Origin: Stenotrophomonas sp. ESTM1D_MKCIP4_1
GTDB taxonomy: Bacteria > Pseudomonadota > Gammaproteobacteria > Xanthomonadales > Xanthomonadaceae
Direction: 5' to 3'
Length of the DNA: 64,000 bases
Assembly: GCF_003086895.1 (NCBI RefSeq)
Contig: NZ_CP026004.1
Location: 3,322,731-3,386,730, forward strand
Below, one piece after another: positions 8,022-15,572 of the stretch (positions are counted from its first letter, which is position 1; each line of letters starts with the position of its first letter). A program made the position numbers and the translations under genes. The notes beneath the pieces are model-generated. The model saw nothing but the letters and a program-made list of their open reading frames with translations. It did not search any database and was not told the DNA's origin.

Positions 8022-8338
8022 AACGTCATGAGAGCGCGCTGGAAACTTTGGCCCGGATCTCTAGGGTGAATGCCGACTTCGGCGCAGTGGCAGGTGAAAC
8101 GACCGACTTCATGGTCCGTGTCGGGGAATCGATGCTGAAAGTCCAGTCGGTCGACCTGGCCGCAGCGCACTCGGCCTTCTCAAGTCTGGTTGAACAGGGT
8201 GATCGCCTGACCACCGCGTTTCGCGCCCTGGGGGAATCCAAGGGCCTTCAGGCGCAGAACCTGATTCGGCGCGAGTGCGAGGACTCAATGCTGGCCTTTG
8301 CAGCGGCGCTGGCCCGCGTCAAAGGCGGTGAAGCATGA
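8018..8338 (+). CDS. Helical phage protein, unknown (106 aa)
   Basis: Predicted mostly alpha-helical, without cysteine-rich or membrane segments (for example VGESMLKVQSVDLAAAHSAF). Starts and ends overlap its neighbours by ATGA, giving tight coupling. No family recognised; the composition suits a cytoplasmic soluble protein or a small tether of a phage accessory complex. Confidence 0.65.
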   Translation: MKRHESALETLARISRVNADFGAVAGETTDFMVRVGESMLKVQSVDLAAAHSAFSSLVEQGDRLTTAFRALGESKGLQAQNLIRRECEDSMLAFAAALARVKGGEA

Positions 8339-8484
8339 GCCGCCGTCTCCGCATCACGTGGCTGGCAGTTGCGCTTTTGGCCGCCGTCGTCGTGCCGCTG
8401 CGCGTCGCCGAGATCCATGACGCTCACGCCGACCGCGATGCCGCGAAGCCCCGCTGGGCAGCCAGCAGTTCGGTGAGGGGCTGA
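8335..8484 (+). CDS. Single-TM small phage protein (49 aa)
   Basis: A very short gene bracketed by ATGA at its start and a 2-bp gap before the next ATG. Residues 8-22 are hydrophobic (TWLAVALLAAVVVPL) behind a basic N-terminus (MSRRLR), so it is an inner-membrane anchor or an uncleaved signal. The rest is short, polar and Ala/Asp/Arg-rich. Function unknown. Confidence 0.55.
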   Translation: MSRRLRITWLAVALLAAVVVPLRVAEIHDAHADRDAAKPRWAASSSVRG

Positions 8485-8486
8485 CC

Positions 8487-8807
8487 ATGCGCCAGACCTC
8501 CCGCCCAGTGCCTGCATCGGTCCCCACCTGTGGCCACGGCCACCGGCCCCAGATCGTCACCACCAGCGGCGCGCCCACAGGGCATCGCCTGGGCACGGCC
8601 TGCCCCGACCTGGTCCACATCGAGTGCCACCGCTGCGGCATCGCCACCCGGCCGGTCCCCTACGACCGCGCCGCGTTGGCCGAGCTGCGCTGGACCGATC
8701 CCACCTTGGCGCACTACCGCATTCCGATTTCCCACCTCGCCCGCCACCGCGGCGAAGTGCTGGCCGAGCTCGCTTCAGCCGCCCCTTCCACCTCCATCGC
8801 AGCCTGA
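8487..8807 (+). CDS. Small phage protein with Cys/His cluster (106 aa)
   Basis: Begins two bases after the preceding stop. It holds CGHGH near residue 15 and ECHRCG near residue 47, a Cys/His pattern that could bind a metal, though too irregular to name as a zinc finger. A hydrophilic helix (RHRGEVLAELASA) follows. No family recognised. Confidence 0.6.
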   Translation: MRQTSRPVPASVPTCGHGHRPQIVTTSGAPTGHRLGTACPDLVHIECHRCGIATRPVPYDRAALAELRWTDPTLAHYRIPISHLARHRGEVLAELASAAPSTSIAA

Positions 8808-8821
8808 CCAGGAGACACGCC

Positions 8822-9094
8822 ATGGCCGCCGCACTCAAGCCGAAAGAACGCGCAGCGCTGCTGGCAGCGCATGCCGCTTCGGACCACGCGCTTCACCGCA
8901 CCCGCGCGGGCTTCGCGCCCAAGAACCGACCGGAGAAGGTCTTCACCCGCCGCGTCATGAACTGGCTGGATGAGCGCGTCCTGGTGCGCTTCGACGACCC
9001 GGAGCTTCCGCGCACGGCGACCTTGACCGCCGCCGGCCTTGCCGCTGCCGAGGCTGAGATTGCCAAGGCCCGCGACCTGGCGCTGTCCGCATGA
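8822..9094 (+). CDS. Small phage protein, unknown (90 aa)
   Basis: Start chosen at 8822 because CAGGAGA lies 8 bases upstream; the open frame extends further left but would overlap the previous gene. The product is helical and basic at the N-terminus (LKPKERAALLAAHAASDHAL), then has RRVMNWLDERVLVRF, which could be a small DNA-contacting helix, and an Ala-rich C-terminal helix. The stop overlaps the next start. Function unknown. Confidence 0.62.
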   Translation: MAAALKPKERAALLAAHAASDHALHRTRAGFAPKNRPEKVFTRRVMNWLDERVLVRFDDPELPRTATLTAAGLAAAEAEIAKARDLALSA

Positions 9095-9417
9095 GCGCTG
9101 CAGCAACCCTTCCGGTCGAGCAGCAGTTCGCCACCGGCCACCAGGGCGAGTCGCTGGTGTTGATGGTGTGCCAAGGCTGGATCTGGGCCGGGCTGTACAC
9201 CGCCGCGCCCCGCGAATCGCTCCTGCAGCTCGCCGCCAGCGCCAGCCGGAGCGTGGGGGTATCGCATAACTCGCTGCGCCTGGGCGGCACGACCTTCCCC
9301 TTCAACCGTCTGGCCGCTCAGGCCGCACACCGCTGGCTTGACCGGCAGGGCGTGCGCGTCCGGTCAATCTCCCCCAACCACCGCGCTACGCGCAGCACGA
9401 AAGGAATCCGCGCATGA
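9091..9417 (+). CDS. Small phage protein, unknown (108 aa)
   Basis: Mixed alpha/beta sequence with a tryptophan-rich centre (CQGWIWAGLYTAAPRESLL) and a basic tail (NHRATRSTKGIRA). The ATGA overlaps on both sides place it in the operon. No known domain is evident and no membrane segment is clear. Confidence 0.6.
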   Translation: MSAAATLPVEQQFATGHQGESLVLMVCQGWIWAGLYTAAPRESLLQLAASASRSVGVSHNSLRLGGTTFPFNRLAAQAAHRWLDRQGVRVRSISPNHRATRSTKGIRA

Positions 9418-9653
9418 GCCGCTCTGTCGTGATCTATGGGCCGCAACGCTGCGGCAAAACAGCCAACGCGCAGGAGCTGCGTGAACACTTCGGAATGAAG
9501 GACGTGCTGGACGACTGGGATGGGCACACCGCCTACCCGTTGGACGACACCCTGGTGCTGACCAACAACGCCGATGCCGTCGCGCATCAGTCGTCGCGCG
9601 TACTGCACCTGGGCAACGCCATGCGCCAGATGGTTGCAGGAGCGCGCGCATGA
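9414..9653 (+). CDS. Minimal P-loop protein (79 aa)
   Basis: A tiny protein starting with a near-perfect nucleotide-binding loop, SVVIYGPQRCGKT (GxxxxGKT with Gly9 and Lys15). The remainder (DVLDDWDGHTAYPLDDTLVL) contains acidic residues after hydrophobic ones, which might serve as Walker B. At 79 aa it is far smaller than a normal AAA or kinase domain, so it may be a degenerate NTPase that needs a partner. Neighbours overlap by ATGA. Activity unproven. Confidence 0.62.
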   Translation: MSRSVVIYGPQRCGKTANAQELREHFGMKDVLDDWDGHTAYPLDDTLVLTNNADAVAHQSSRVLHLGNAMRQMVAGARA

Positions 9654-10153
9654 GTACTCGCCCCCAGCACACCGGCCGCGCCGACCAGGTGCGCAAGGCT
9701 CTTGCGCAGTTCCCGCAGGGTGCAACCATTGAACAGCTGAGGACTGTCGGGCGCATCAATGAGTCGAGCCACGTCATCAGCCACACGCTGACCGGGCTGG
9801 CACGCAGCGGCCAGGCCACCTGCGCGCGCTCCGGCCGCATCGGCATCTGGCGCCTCGCGGGTCACGTACAGCACGCCATTGCCCCGCTGCGCGCGGCCGA
9901 GCCCCGCGAACGCCGGACGTTTCGCGCCCTGGTCACTGCGCTGCCCGAGAACGGCCGCGCGAGTGATGCGTCAACCACCGTGCGGCACAAGGATTACGAG
10001 CGCGACCAGCTGGCCGAGGATCTGGCTGCGTTCCGCGCCAACGGCGGGCGTATCGAGCAGCTGGGCACCACGCCGCTACGCCCCACGTTGAGCCGCCATG
10101 CGGCCAACCACGGCGGCTACATGGATCGCCTGCCGACCCAAAGCGCGGACTGA
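9650..10153 (+). CDS. Phage protein with winged-helix-like N-terminus (167 aa)
   Basis: The first half reads like a winged helix: DQVRKALAQFPQGATIEQL, an SSHVISHTLTGLARSGQ turn, and a WRLAGH wing. The second half is charged and of unknown fold. The gene overlaps the preceding P-loop gene by ATGA. A DNA-binding regulatory role is possible but not shown. Confidence 0.58.
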   Translation: MSTRPQHTGRADQVRKALAQFPQGATIEQLRTVGRINESSHVISHTLTGLARSGQATCARSGRIGIWRLAGHVQHAIAPLRAAEPRERRTFRALVTALPENGRASDASTTVRHKDYERDQLAEDLAAFRANGGRIEQLGTTPLRPTLSRHAANHGGYMDRLPTQSAD

Positions 10154-10158
10154 GCCTG

Positions 10159-10536
10159 ATGAGTGCCCCTTCCACAGATCGCTCCTCCGACGCCGCCACG
10201 GCCCGCAAAGTGCTTTATGCAACCGGTCCTGCTCACCAGGCATTCGGACAGTCCCGCGCCGCGTACCACGTGATTACCCGGCGGACCCTGCAGTCGATGC
10301 CCGCGGAGTGGCAGGGGCGCTACATCGACCTCATTGCGGAGGCCAGAGCCTACCTGCCGGCGGACGCGTTCCCACAGTACCAGGTGATCCGCCTGAACGA
10401 TGGCCGATACGCGGCCGATCCCCACCGCCGGTATCGCCGCGCAGGGCCGATCTCCCCTCGCCCGGCTGGCGCTGCAGCGGCCCCCAACCCCGCGCCGCTG
10501 GGCGGCGCATTCGTCAACACCGACGTCGACTTCTAG
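10159..10536 (+). CDS. Small phage protein, unknown (125 aa)
   Basis: Hydrophilic protein with an Ala-rich, Ser/Thr-rich N-terminus, an Arg/Tyr-rich middle (QGRYIDLIAEARAYLPADA) and a Pro/Ala-rich C-terminal tail ending NTDVDF. No domain recognised. The next gene starts 11 bases after the stop. Confidence 0.58.
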   Translation: MSAPSTDRSSDAATARKVLYATGPAHQAFGQSRAAYHVITRRTLQSMPAEWQGRYIDLIAEARAYLPADAFPQYQVIRLNDGRYAADPHRRYRRAGPISPRPAGAAAAPNPAPLGGAFVNTDVDF

Positions 10537-10547
10537 CAGGAACCCCA

Positions 10548-11255
10548 ATGACCGCGACCCAACAGACGAAAGAGCTTCCCATCGCCTACGCGTGCCCGGA
10601 GCTGCGCGAGGCCGTCCGCACCCTTGAGGCAATCGCCGTTGAGGCGGTGTGGATTCCCAACGCTGCAAAGGTAGTTCCTCTGGCTCAAGCATCGACCGCG
10701 CTGCTCGACCTGTACGCCCGCCTGCCCCGCGTGCAGGATCTGCGCGTGTTCGAGGCACCGGTAGCGGCTTGGTACAACGCGCTCCGCAGCAGCTTCCAAG
10801 ATGGCGACGCGCCGCTCTGCGATATCACCAAGGCCCGGCTGGCGCAGGCCTCGCAGCTGCTACAGCTGGTGCGCGGCCAGACTGGTACCGGCGTCGATCC
10901 GGCAGATCCGTGGCGCGGGCTGTATGACCCTGCACGGCTGCCGGCGCGGGACGGCCATGGCGAAGTCATGTGCCATCCGGATGTGCCTGCGTGGGCTGAT
11001 GGCCGCGAATCCTCCCTCCTGCCGCTGTTCTACGCCCAGGGCTTCGACCTGGTCGTGGTGGAGGCAGAGTTCGAGGAGGAATCCGTCGGTACCGGCGTGT
11101 ACGCCAACACCCAGCAGATGATCGACTGGAACCCGGAGGCCCCGGGCGTGGATTGGCGCTTGGTGTGGCTGGGCGAAACGGAGGATGGCCTGGCTGCGTG
11201 GTTCGTGCGCCCCTTGGCTATCGCCGCTCTCGAAGCCATGGACGTCCGCGCATGA
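10548..11255 (+). CDS. Phage protein, unknown (235 aa)
   Basis: Second-largest non-integrase product of the operon. The start at 10548 follows AGGAACCCCA. The N-terminal half is helical (LREAVRTLEAIAVEAVW); the C-terminal half is acidic (VVEAEFEEESVGTG) with several tryptophans. The C-terminal part might be an all-beta domain. No family recognised. The stop overlaps the next start (ATGA). Confidence 0.6.
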   Translation: MTATQQTKELPIAYACPELREAVRTLEAIAVEAVWIPNAAKVVPLAQASTALLDLYARLPRVQDLRVFEAPVAAWYNALRSSFQDGDAPLCDITKARLAQASQLLQLVRGQTGTGVDPADPWRGLYDPARLPARDGHGEVMCHPDVPAWADGRESSLLPLFYAQGFDLVVVEAEFEEESVGTGVYANTQQMIDWNPEAPGVDWRLVWLGETEDGLAAWFVRPLAIAALEAMDVRA

Positions 11256-11446
11256 ATACCTCTATGGCAGACGGCGCATCCCAGCGCTTGGACGCACAGA
11301 TCGCCGATGCCCTGTTCGGGCAGCCGGGCATGAGCAAGATGGACGTGGCCAACCGGCTGCTCCAGCTGCGCGGAAACGGTGCGCCGTTGCTGTCCGATGT
11401 CGGAAATCCGGCATCGGTCTCACTCACCGAGGTGCGCAATGGCTGA
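11252..11446 (+). CDS. Small phage protein, unknown (64 aa)
   Basis: ATGA overlap with the preceding gene decides the start. A short helical protein (SQRLDAQIADALFGQPG, then DVANRLLQLRGNGAP) without cysteines or membrane segment. The final eight bases overlap the next gene. Function unknown. Confidence 0.6.
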   Translation: MNTSMADGASQRLDAQIADALFGQPGMSKMDVANRLLQLRGNGAPLLSDVGNPASVSLTEVRNG

Positions 11447-11579
11447 CCACCTCGCAACCGTGGCCCTGCGGTTCGCCATCGTGCTGGGCGTGTTCCTGCT
11501 CGGTATCACCGCCCTGTGGCTGGGGCGGCAGGCTGGAAGGGCCGCAGCGCGGTGCTGGCGGAGGTGCGCTCATGGCTGA
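11439..11579 (+). CDS. Single-TM small phage protein (46 aa)
   Basis: Overlaps both neighbours by eight bases. Residues 5-28 are hydrophobic (LATVALRFAIVLGVFLLGIT, then ALWLG) and the rest is basic (RQAGRAAARCWRRCAHG), so it should sit in the inner membrane with a positively charged cytoplasmic tail. Holin function is not claimed, because the gene is in the early, integrase-proximal operon. Confidence 0.55.
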   Translation: MADHLATVALRFAIVLGVFLLGITALWLGRQAGRAAARCWRRCAHG

Positions 11580-12225
11580 GGCACAGCGAGAGCGCGTGAT
11601 GCACCGGGAGATCGGAATGGATCTCGCAGAGCGTGTCGTCCTCGATCTGCTGGAAGGCGGATGGTCGCGCCAGTCCTTACGAAAGCACGAGGTGGCCGGG
11701 GCGACCCCGTGCGGAACTGCCTTCTATCTGCTGCGGGATGGCGGGATTGCGCTCGCCTACTTCCCCATCACAGACTTTACTGACGTAAACGGCCGCGGCC
11801 TGTGCTTCTCGATCCGCGAACTCTACCCGCCGGTTCACATGTCCGCGCACGGCGATGTCGAGAGCCTAGAGCCATTCGCGGTGGGCGACCAGGTTCTATC
11901 CATGGACCGCTATCTGGATGGCTCTTGGCACTACGAAGATGAAGTGCGGGCCAGCGGATGGAACCTTCTGACTCCCGTTTTCACTGTCGTCGCCGTGCTG
12001 TCGCGTCCCGGGCACCACACACAGTTCGGCGGCAGGGACTACTACCAAGTCAAGATCAAGGACCGCGTGGGCGGAGGTGGCGGCTTCCACGACCTTGTGC
12101 CAATCGCCGGCAGACCGTGGCAAATGCGTGGCGAGGGAGAGTGCCTGATCCGCGTAAGGCCCGCCTGCTTGGCCGTCGCTGCCCCTCCCCCGGCGCTGCC
12201 GGGCCAACTGGACCTGTTCGCATGA
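11572..12225 (+). CDS. Phage protein, unknown (217 aa)
   Basis: Overlaps the TM gene at its start; the start is the ATG at 11572. Mixed beta-rich sequence (FYLLRDGGIALAYFPITDFT, then YYQVKIKDRVGGGGG). It ends PPPALPGQLDLFA, a motif resembling the QLxLF clamp-binding peptide of beta-clamp partners, so binding to the sliding clamp is possible. No family recognised. Confidence 0.62.
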   Translation: MAEAQRERVMHREIGMDLAERVVLDLLEGGWSRQSLRKHEVAGATPCGTAFYLLRDGGIALAYFPITDFTDVNGRGLCFSIRELYPPVHMSAHGDVESLEPFAVGDQVLSMDRYLDGSWHYEDEVRASGWNLLTPVFTVVAVLSRPGHHTQFGGRDYYQVKIKDRVGGGGGFHDLVPIAGRPWQMRGEGECLIRVRPACLAVAAPPPALPGQLDLFA

Positions 12226-12512
12226 ACCTCTCATCTTCGCTGGGCATTGGTGCGGCCGCCTTCTCCGCAGATGCCGCAATGCCCCCAGTCCTTAAGATCC
12301 GCAAGGTGAAGCACGACCTCGCCAGCTACGGCCACCTGCGCACGGTGCTGGAGTTCTCCAAATGGGCGCATGAGCAGGCACGCTTCCCGACAATCGATGC
12401 CGTGTGCACCAGGTTCAACGTGTGTCGGGCGACCGCGTATCGGTGGACCAATGCGTTGGCGGCGACCTATGGGATTGATCCGCCCCGACGCTCAGGCCAG
12501 GAGGCTCGATGA
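12222..12512 (+). CDS. Small HTH-like phage protein (96 aa)
   Basis: ATGA overlap with the preceding gene. The C-terminal part contains FNVCRATAYRWTNALAATYG, which reads as a helix-turn-helix recognition helix, after a helical middle (FSKWAHEQARFPTIDAVCTR). It is likely a DNA-binding protein or recombination directionality helper. Position two genes before the integrase supports this, but no family is certain. Confidence 0.6.
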   Translation: MNLSSSLGIGAAAFSADAAMPPVLKIRKVKHDLASYGHLRTVLEFSKWAHEQARFPTIDAVCTRFNVCRATAYRWTNALAATYGIDPPRRSGQEAR

Positions 12513-12724
12513 TCGGAGAGGTTCTCCAATTTCAGGATCTGCAGGAACTCTGTCGGCCCGGCGAACGACCGCGCCTCTCCACTGTGGAAGCGTGGGCTCG
12601 CAAGGAAGGGATTCGCTACAGGTACGACGGTAAGGGCGGCATCTGGACCACCGCAGCCGCGATGAACGCAGCACTCGGCCTGCAACAGGCCTCCAACGAC
12701 ACCTATGGAAATGACGTCATCTGA
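12509..12724 (+). CDS. Excisionase-like protein (DUF4224-like)
   Basis: 71 aa, preceding the integrase with overlapping TGATG. The motif LSTVEAWARKEGIRYRYDGK resembles the DUF4224 family, a winged-HTH group found just before phage integrases, and fits a recombination directionality factor. The first residues (EVLQFQDLQELCRP) form the usual first helices. Assigned on sequence style plus position. Confidence 0.66.
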   Translation: MIGEVLQFQDLQELCRPGERPRLSTVEAWARKEGIRYRYDGKGGIWTTAAAMNAALGLQQASNDTYGNDVI

Positions 12725-13869
12725 TGGCACCTCGACCGAGAAAGCACAATCCATCGATCCCGCCACACATTGACCAGGTCAAGATTCCCAAGGGAATGTA
12801 CTGGGATGCGACCGGCCGTGGGCGATGGTACGTATTGGACACGGCCACTGGCATCGACGGGCCCAGGAAGACCCGCCGCACAGTTGCCGGCCCTGACGCC
12901 AAGCTATCTGAGCTGCACGGCATCATGGAGACTGGCGAGAGCACCGGGACCGTGGAATGGGTATGCGCCCAGTATCACGACAGCGCGAAATTCAAAGGCC
13001 TGGCCACAGGCACCCGCGACGACTACGAGTCAGCGCGGAACGTGTTGATCAACTATCCCACCAACCTTGGCGTGCCATTCGGCAAGCTCCAAGTGGCAAA
13101 GCTGCGCAACCACAATTTTCAGCGCTTGGTCGACAAGATCGAATCAGCAGGCACGCCCACCAAGGCAAATAAGGTGCTGCGCTACTCGCGCCTGGTGTTC
13201 CGATGGGCGCTTAATCGAGGACTCGTTGACCACAATCCTGCACAGGGCTTGGAACAGGCGAAGGAGCGTAAGCGCCAGCGTCTTCCTACCGATGCAGCCT
13301 ATGCAAAGCTGCTGGCATTCGCCCATGAGCGCTCCATGCGAACAGCCCGAACCGAGGGTTCGGTACCGGCCTATCTGTGGATGATCATGGAGCTGGGCTA
13401 CCTCTGCAGACTGCGCGGCATTGAGACGCTCACGCTGACCGAGGCGCAAGGCACGACCGAGGGGTTGCACACGAATCGCCGGAAGCGCAGCCGCGACAAC
13501 CTGGTGGAGTGGACCCCACGGCTGCGGAGCGCGTGGGATGCCGCGATCACGCGCCGCGAAGCCATCATCGCGCGCCACAGACTGCCGGTGCAGATGCGGG
13601 CCGAACAGCGCCACCTGTTCCTTGCAGAGCATGGCGAGCCGCTACAAAAGACCAGCTTGGACAGCACCTGGCAGCGCTTCATCCAACTCGCTATCAGCTC
13701 CGGGGTCATCGTGGCCGAGGAACGCTTCAGCCTGCACGATCTCAAACGAAAAGGTGGCACCGACACGGTGGGAAACCGTGCCGAGAGGCAGGACGCCCTG
13801 GGCGTCACCGACGCAATGATGAAGGTCTATGACAAGAGCATTCCGAAGGTGAGGCCAGCGTCGGAATAG
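12724..13869 (+). CDS. Phage tyrosine integrase
   Basis: Site-specific recombinase of 381 aa. Residues about 75-175 form the SAM-like core-binding domain and 185-375 the catalytic domain. Visible catalytic residues are Arg231 (LCRLRGIETL), His338 in SLHDLKRK, and Tyr369 (MMKVYDKS). The canonical HxxR box reads HDLK, with Lys341 in place of Arg. It overlaps the excisionase-like gene and closes the rightward operon. It should recombine at tRNA-Lys or nearby; the att core itself is not visible. Confidence 0.93.
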   Translation: MAPRPRKHNPSIPPHIDQVKIPKGMYWDATGRGRWYVLDTATGIDGPRKTRRTVAGPDAKLSELHGIMETGESTGTVEWVCAQYHDSAKFKGLATGTRDDYESARNVLINYPTNLGVPFGKLQVAKLRNHNFQRLVDKIESAGTPTKANKVLRYSRLVFRWALNRGLVDHNPAQGLEQAKERKRQRLPTDAAYAKLLAFAHERSMRTARTEGSVPAYLWMIMELGYLCRLRGIETLTLTEAQGTTEGLHTNRRKRSRDNLVEWTPRLRSAWDAAITRREAIIARHRLPVQMRAEQRHLFLAEHGEPLQKTSLDSTWQRFIQLAISSGVIVAEERFSLHDLKRKGGTDTVGNRAERQDALGVTDAMMKVYDKSIPKVRPASE

Positions 13870-13925
13870 CACTTAAACCGAACCGCACGTCTTTACCGGA
13901 AACACAGAGCCAGATGCCGCCCGCT

Positions 13926-15572
13926 CTAAATAGCACGTGAGACGAGCTCCGCCGGCGATGTATCCCCATTTCTATTGGGAAGGTAAGTATCAGCGAGCTC
14001 CATGATCTCCTCAGCACCGTCTCTTTCTACGACTACCTGAGGCAAATCAATATTGGCAACCCCTGCAAAGGCATCTAAGTACTCAAGCATTGAATCAATC
14101 TCAGGATTCTTTTCACCCTTCGTAATCCTGGGCATCATCTTCTTGATCTGGTCAAATAGAGCCAGCGTAGACTCAGATGATGGGTTGATCCGAAGCTCTT
14201 CTCGTATCCAGAAGAGTGACGCTGACGCAGCCGTCTTCAGTCGCTTTTCCTTGGTCAGATCCTCGATTGCACGAACATAGCACTCCCTCCCGGTATCAAA
14301 ATTTCCATTTCTATACGCAGCCAGGCCCAACGTGGCATACAAAACCGGGTAATCCTCGTCCAATTCGTTGTGCTTAAGGGCCCTGGCAACATCTTCAATC
14401 GCGCCTGAAATTTCCCCCAAATAAGATCTCGCAACAGATCGATTGTTAAGCAAGAGCGCATCATCCGGATGAGAAACAAGGGCCCGACTAGCGATGCGCT
14501 CCGATCGCTTATTCTGATCCACCGAGAAGGACGCAAACGAAGCCATTGCAGCAGGACGCGATGCAAATGGCTCGGAGGACAACCAGCTCTCCGAAGCGTC
14601 CAGCACCGCATCCCAATCATGCCTAACCCGGGCCGCCATAGCTCTAGCTTCGTCACTCCCTGGAACTTCCCAAGCTGCCTGCGGGATCACAATCTTGTGA
14701 TCTTTTTCGCTTGCCCACTGCGTCTGCGCCAAAGAGTTTTCAGAAGGGGCATTCATGCTCTCTGCAAAAAGCTGCCGAGCCCGCTTGTGCTTACCGTTAG
14801 TCATTTCTAACGTAGCCATAGCTGCAGTGAGGTCACTGAGAAATGATGGGCGATAGTTAGAATCACCCAACATACGCAGAGCGTTTGCAGACCAGCTTCC
14901 CTTCATTCGATTTGAGTCAGCTATCGATATCTCGGCAGCCAAAATGCGGGGATCTATTTTCGCCAAGGCGCTGCGACGGATGACATAGAGAGCCTGTTCT
15001 GGATCTTGAATCTGAACAAACAGCCTCGCAGCAGCTCGAGTGATATAAGCGTTATTAGGCGCCAAGTGTAGAGCTGTCCACATTGCTTGGACCGCGCTTA
15101 ATTCTTGACCAAGAATTAGGTGGCTTCTCGAAAGCTCTGACCAAGCCAAAGGTTGGCGTGGTTGAGCCTTGAGCGTCGATCTTGCTTTCGCGACCCCAGC
15201 CTTGGCTTGCTCGGCCGGATTTGATGGCTGATAGTTATCGTCCAATCCAGAAGATCGCGCAGACGACCAAAGTCGTTGGAGCCGCGACAGTTCTGGAGCC
15301 CACGTGATCTGGCCACTCGCGCCCCCGATGAAATGTGACTCAGCTATCTCAACGGTCAGATGCGGGTCACCGGAAATTTCCAGGCCACTTTCAAGTTGAG
15401 ACACCCAGCGAGCAGCACGTGCAGGTACCTTTGACGTGCCTTGCAAATTGGAGTTCCGCTCACCCTTTGCCGCCGCGACCTCAGGCGAATGCCACCTCGG
15501 AACCATTCTTCGGCTAGCAAGGTTTTCTTCTGCCCAGGTGTCCTCTTCATCCTTGCGGGAGCTATCTTTCAT
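13926..15572 (-). CDS. TPR-like protein, last gene of kinase operon
   Basis: 548 aa, cytoplasmic, with no signal or membrane segment. Helix-turn-helix pairs typical of tetratricopeptide repeats occur near residues 140-240 (SAVQAMWTALHLAPNNAYIT) and 360-430 (AIEDVARALKHNELDEDYP, LGLAAYRNGNFDTGRECYVR). It starts 11 bases before the kinase stop, so it is translationally coupled to the kinase and probably its partner, substrate or scaffold. The N-terminal 65 residues are charged. Base composition is poorer in GC than the host genes. Function unknown. Confidence 0.8.
   Translation of the reverse strand: MKDSSRKDEEDTWAEENLASRRMVPRWHSPEVAAAKGERNSNLQGTSKVPARAARWVSQLESGLEISGDPHLTVEIAESHFIGGASGQITWAPELSRLQRLWSSARSSGLDDNYQPSNPAEQAKAGVAKARSTLKAQPRQPLAWSELSRSHLILGQELSAVQAMWTALHLAPNNAYITRAAARLFVQIQDPEQALYVIRRSALAKIDPRILAAEISIADSNRMKGSWSANALRMLGDSNYRPSFLSDLTAAMATLEMTNGKHKRARQLFAESMNAPSENSLAQTQWASEKDHKIVIPQAAWEVPGSDEARAMAARVRHDWDAVLDASESWLSSEPFASRPAAMASFASFSVDQNKRSERIASRALVSHPDDALLLNNRSVARSYLGEISGAIEDVARALKHNELDEDYPVLYATLGLAAYRNGNFDTGRECYVRAIEDLTKEKRLKTAASASLFWIREELRINPSSESTLALFDQIKKMMPRITKGEKNPEIDSMLEYLDAFAGVANIDLPQVVVERDGAEEIMELADTYLPNRNGDTSPAELVSRAI

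Noticed and set aside
13870..13925. Attachment core directly after the integrase.
   Set aside because: The 56 bases hold no match to tRNA-Lys or to other visible repeats; the tRNA 3' end is a better candidate.
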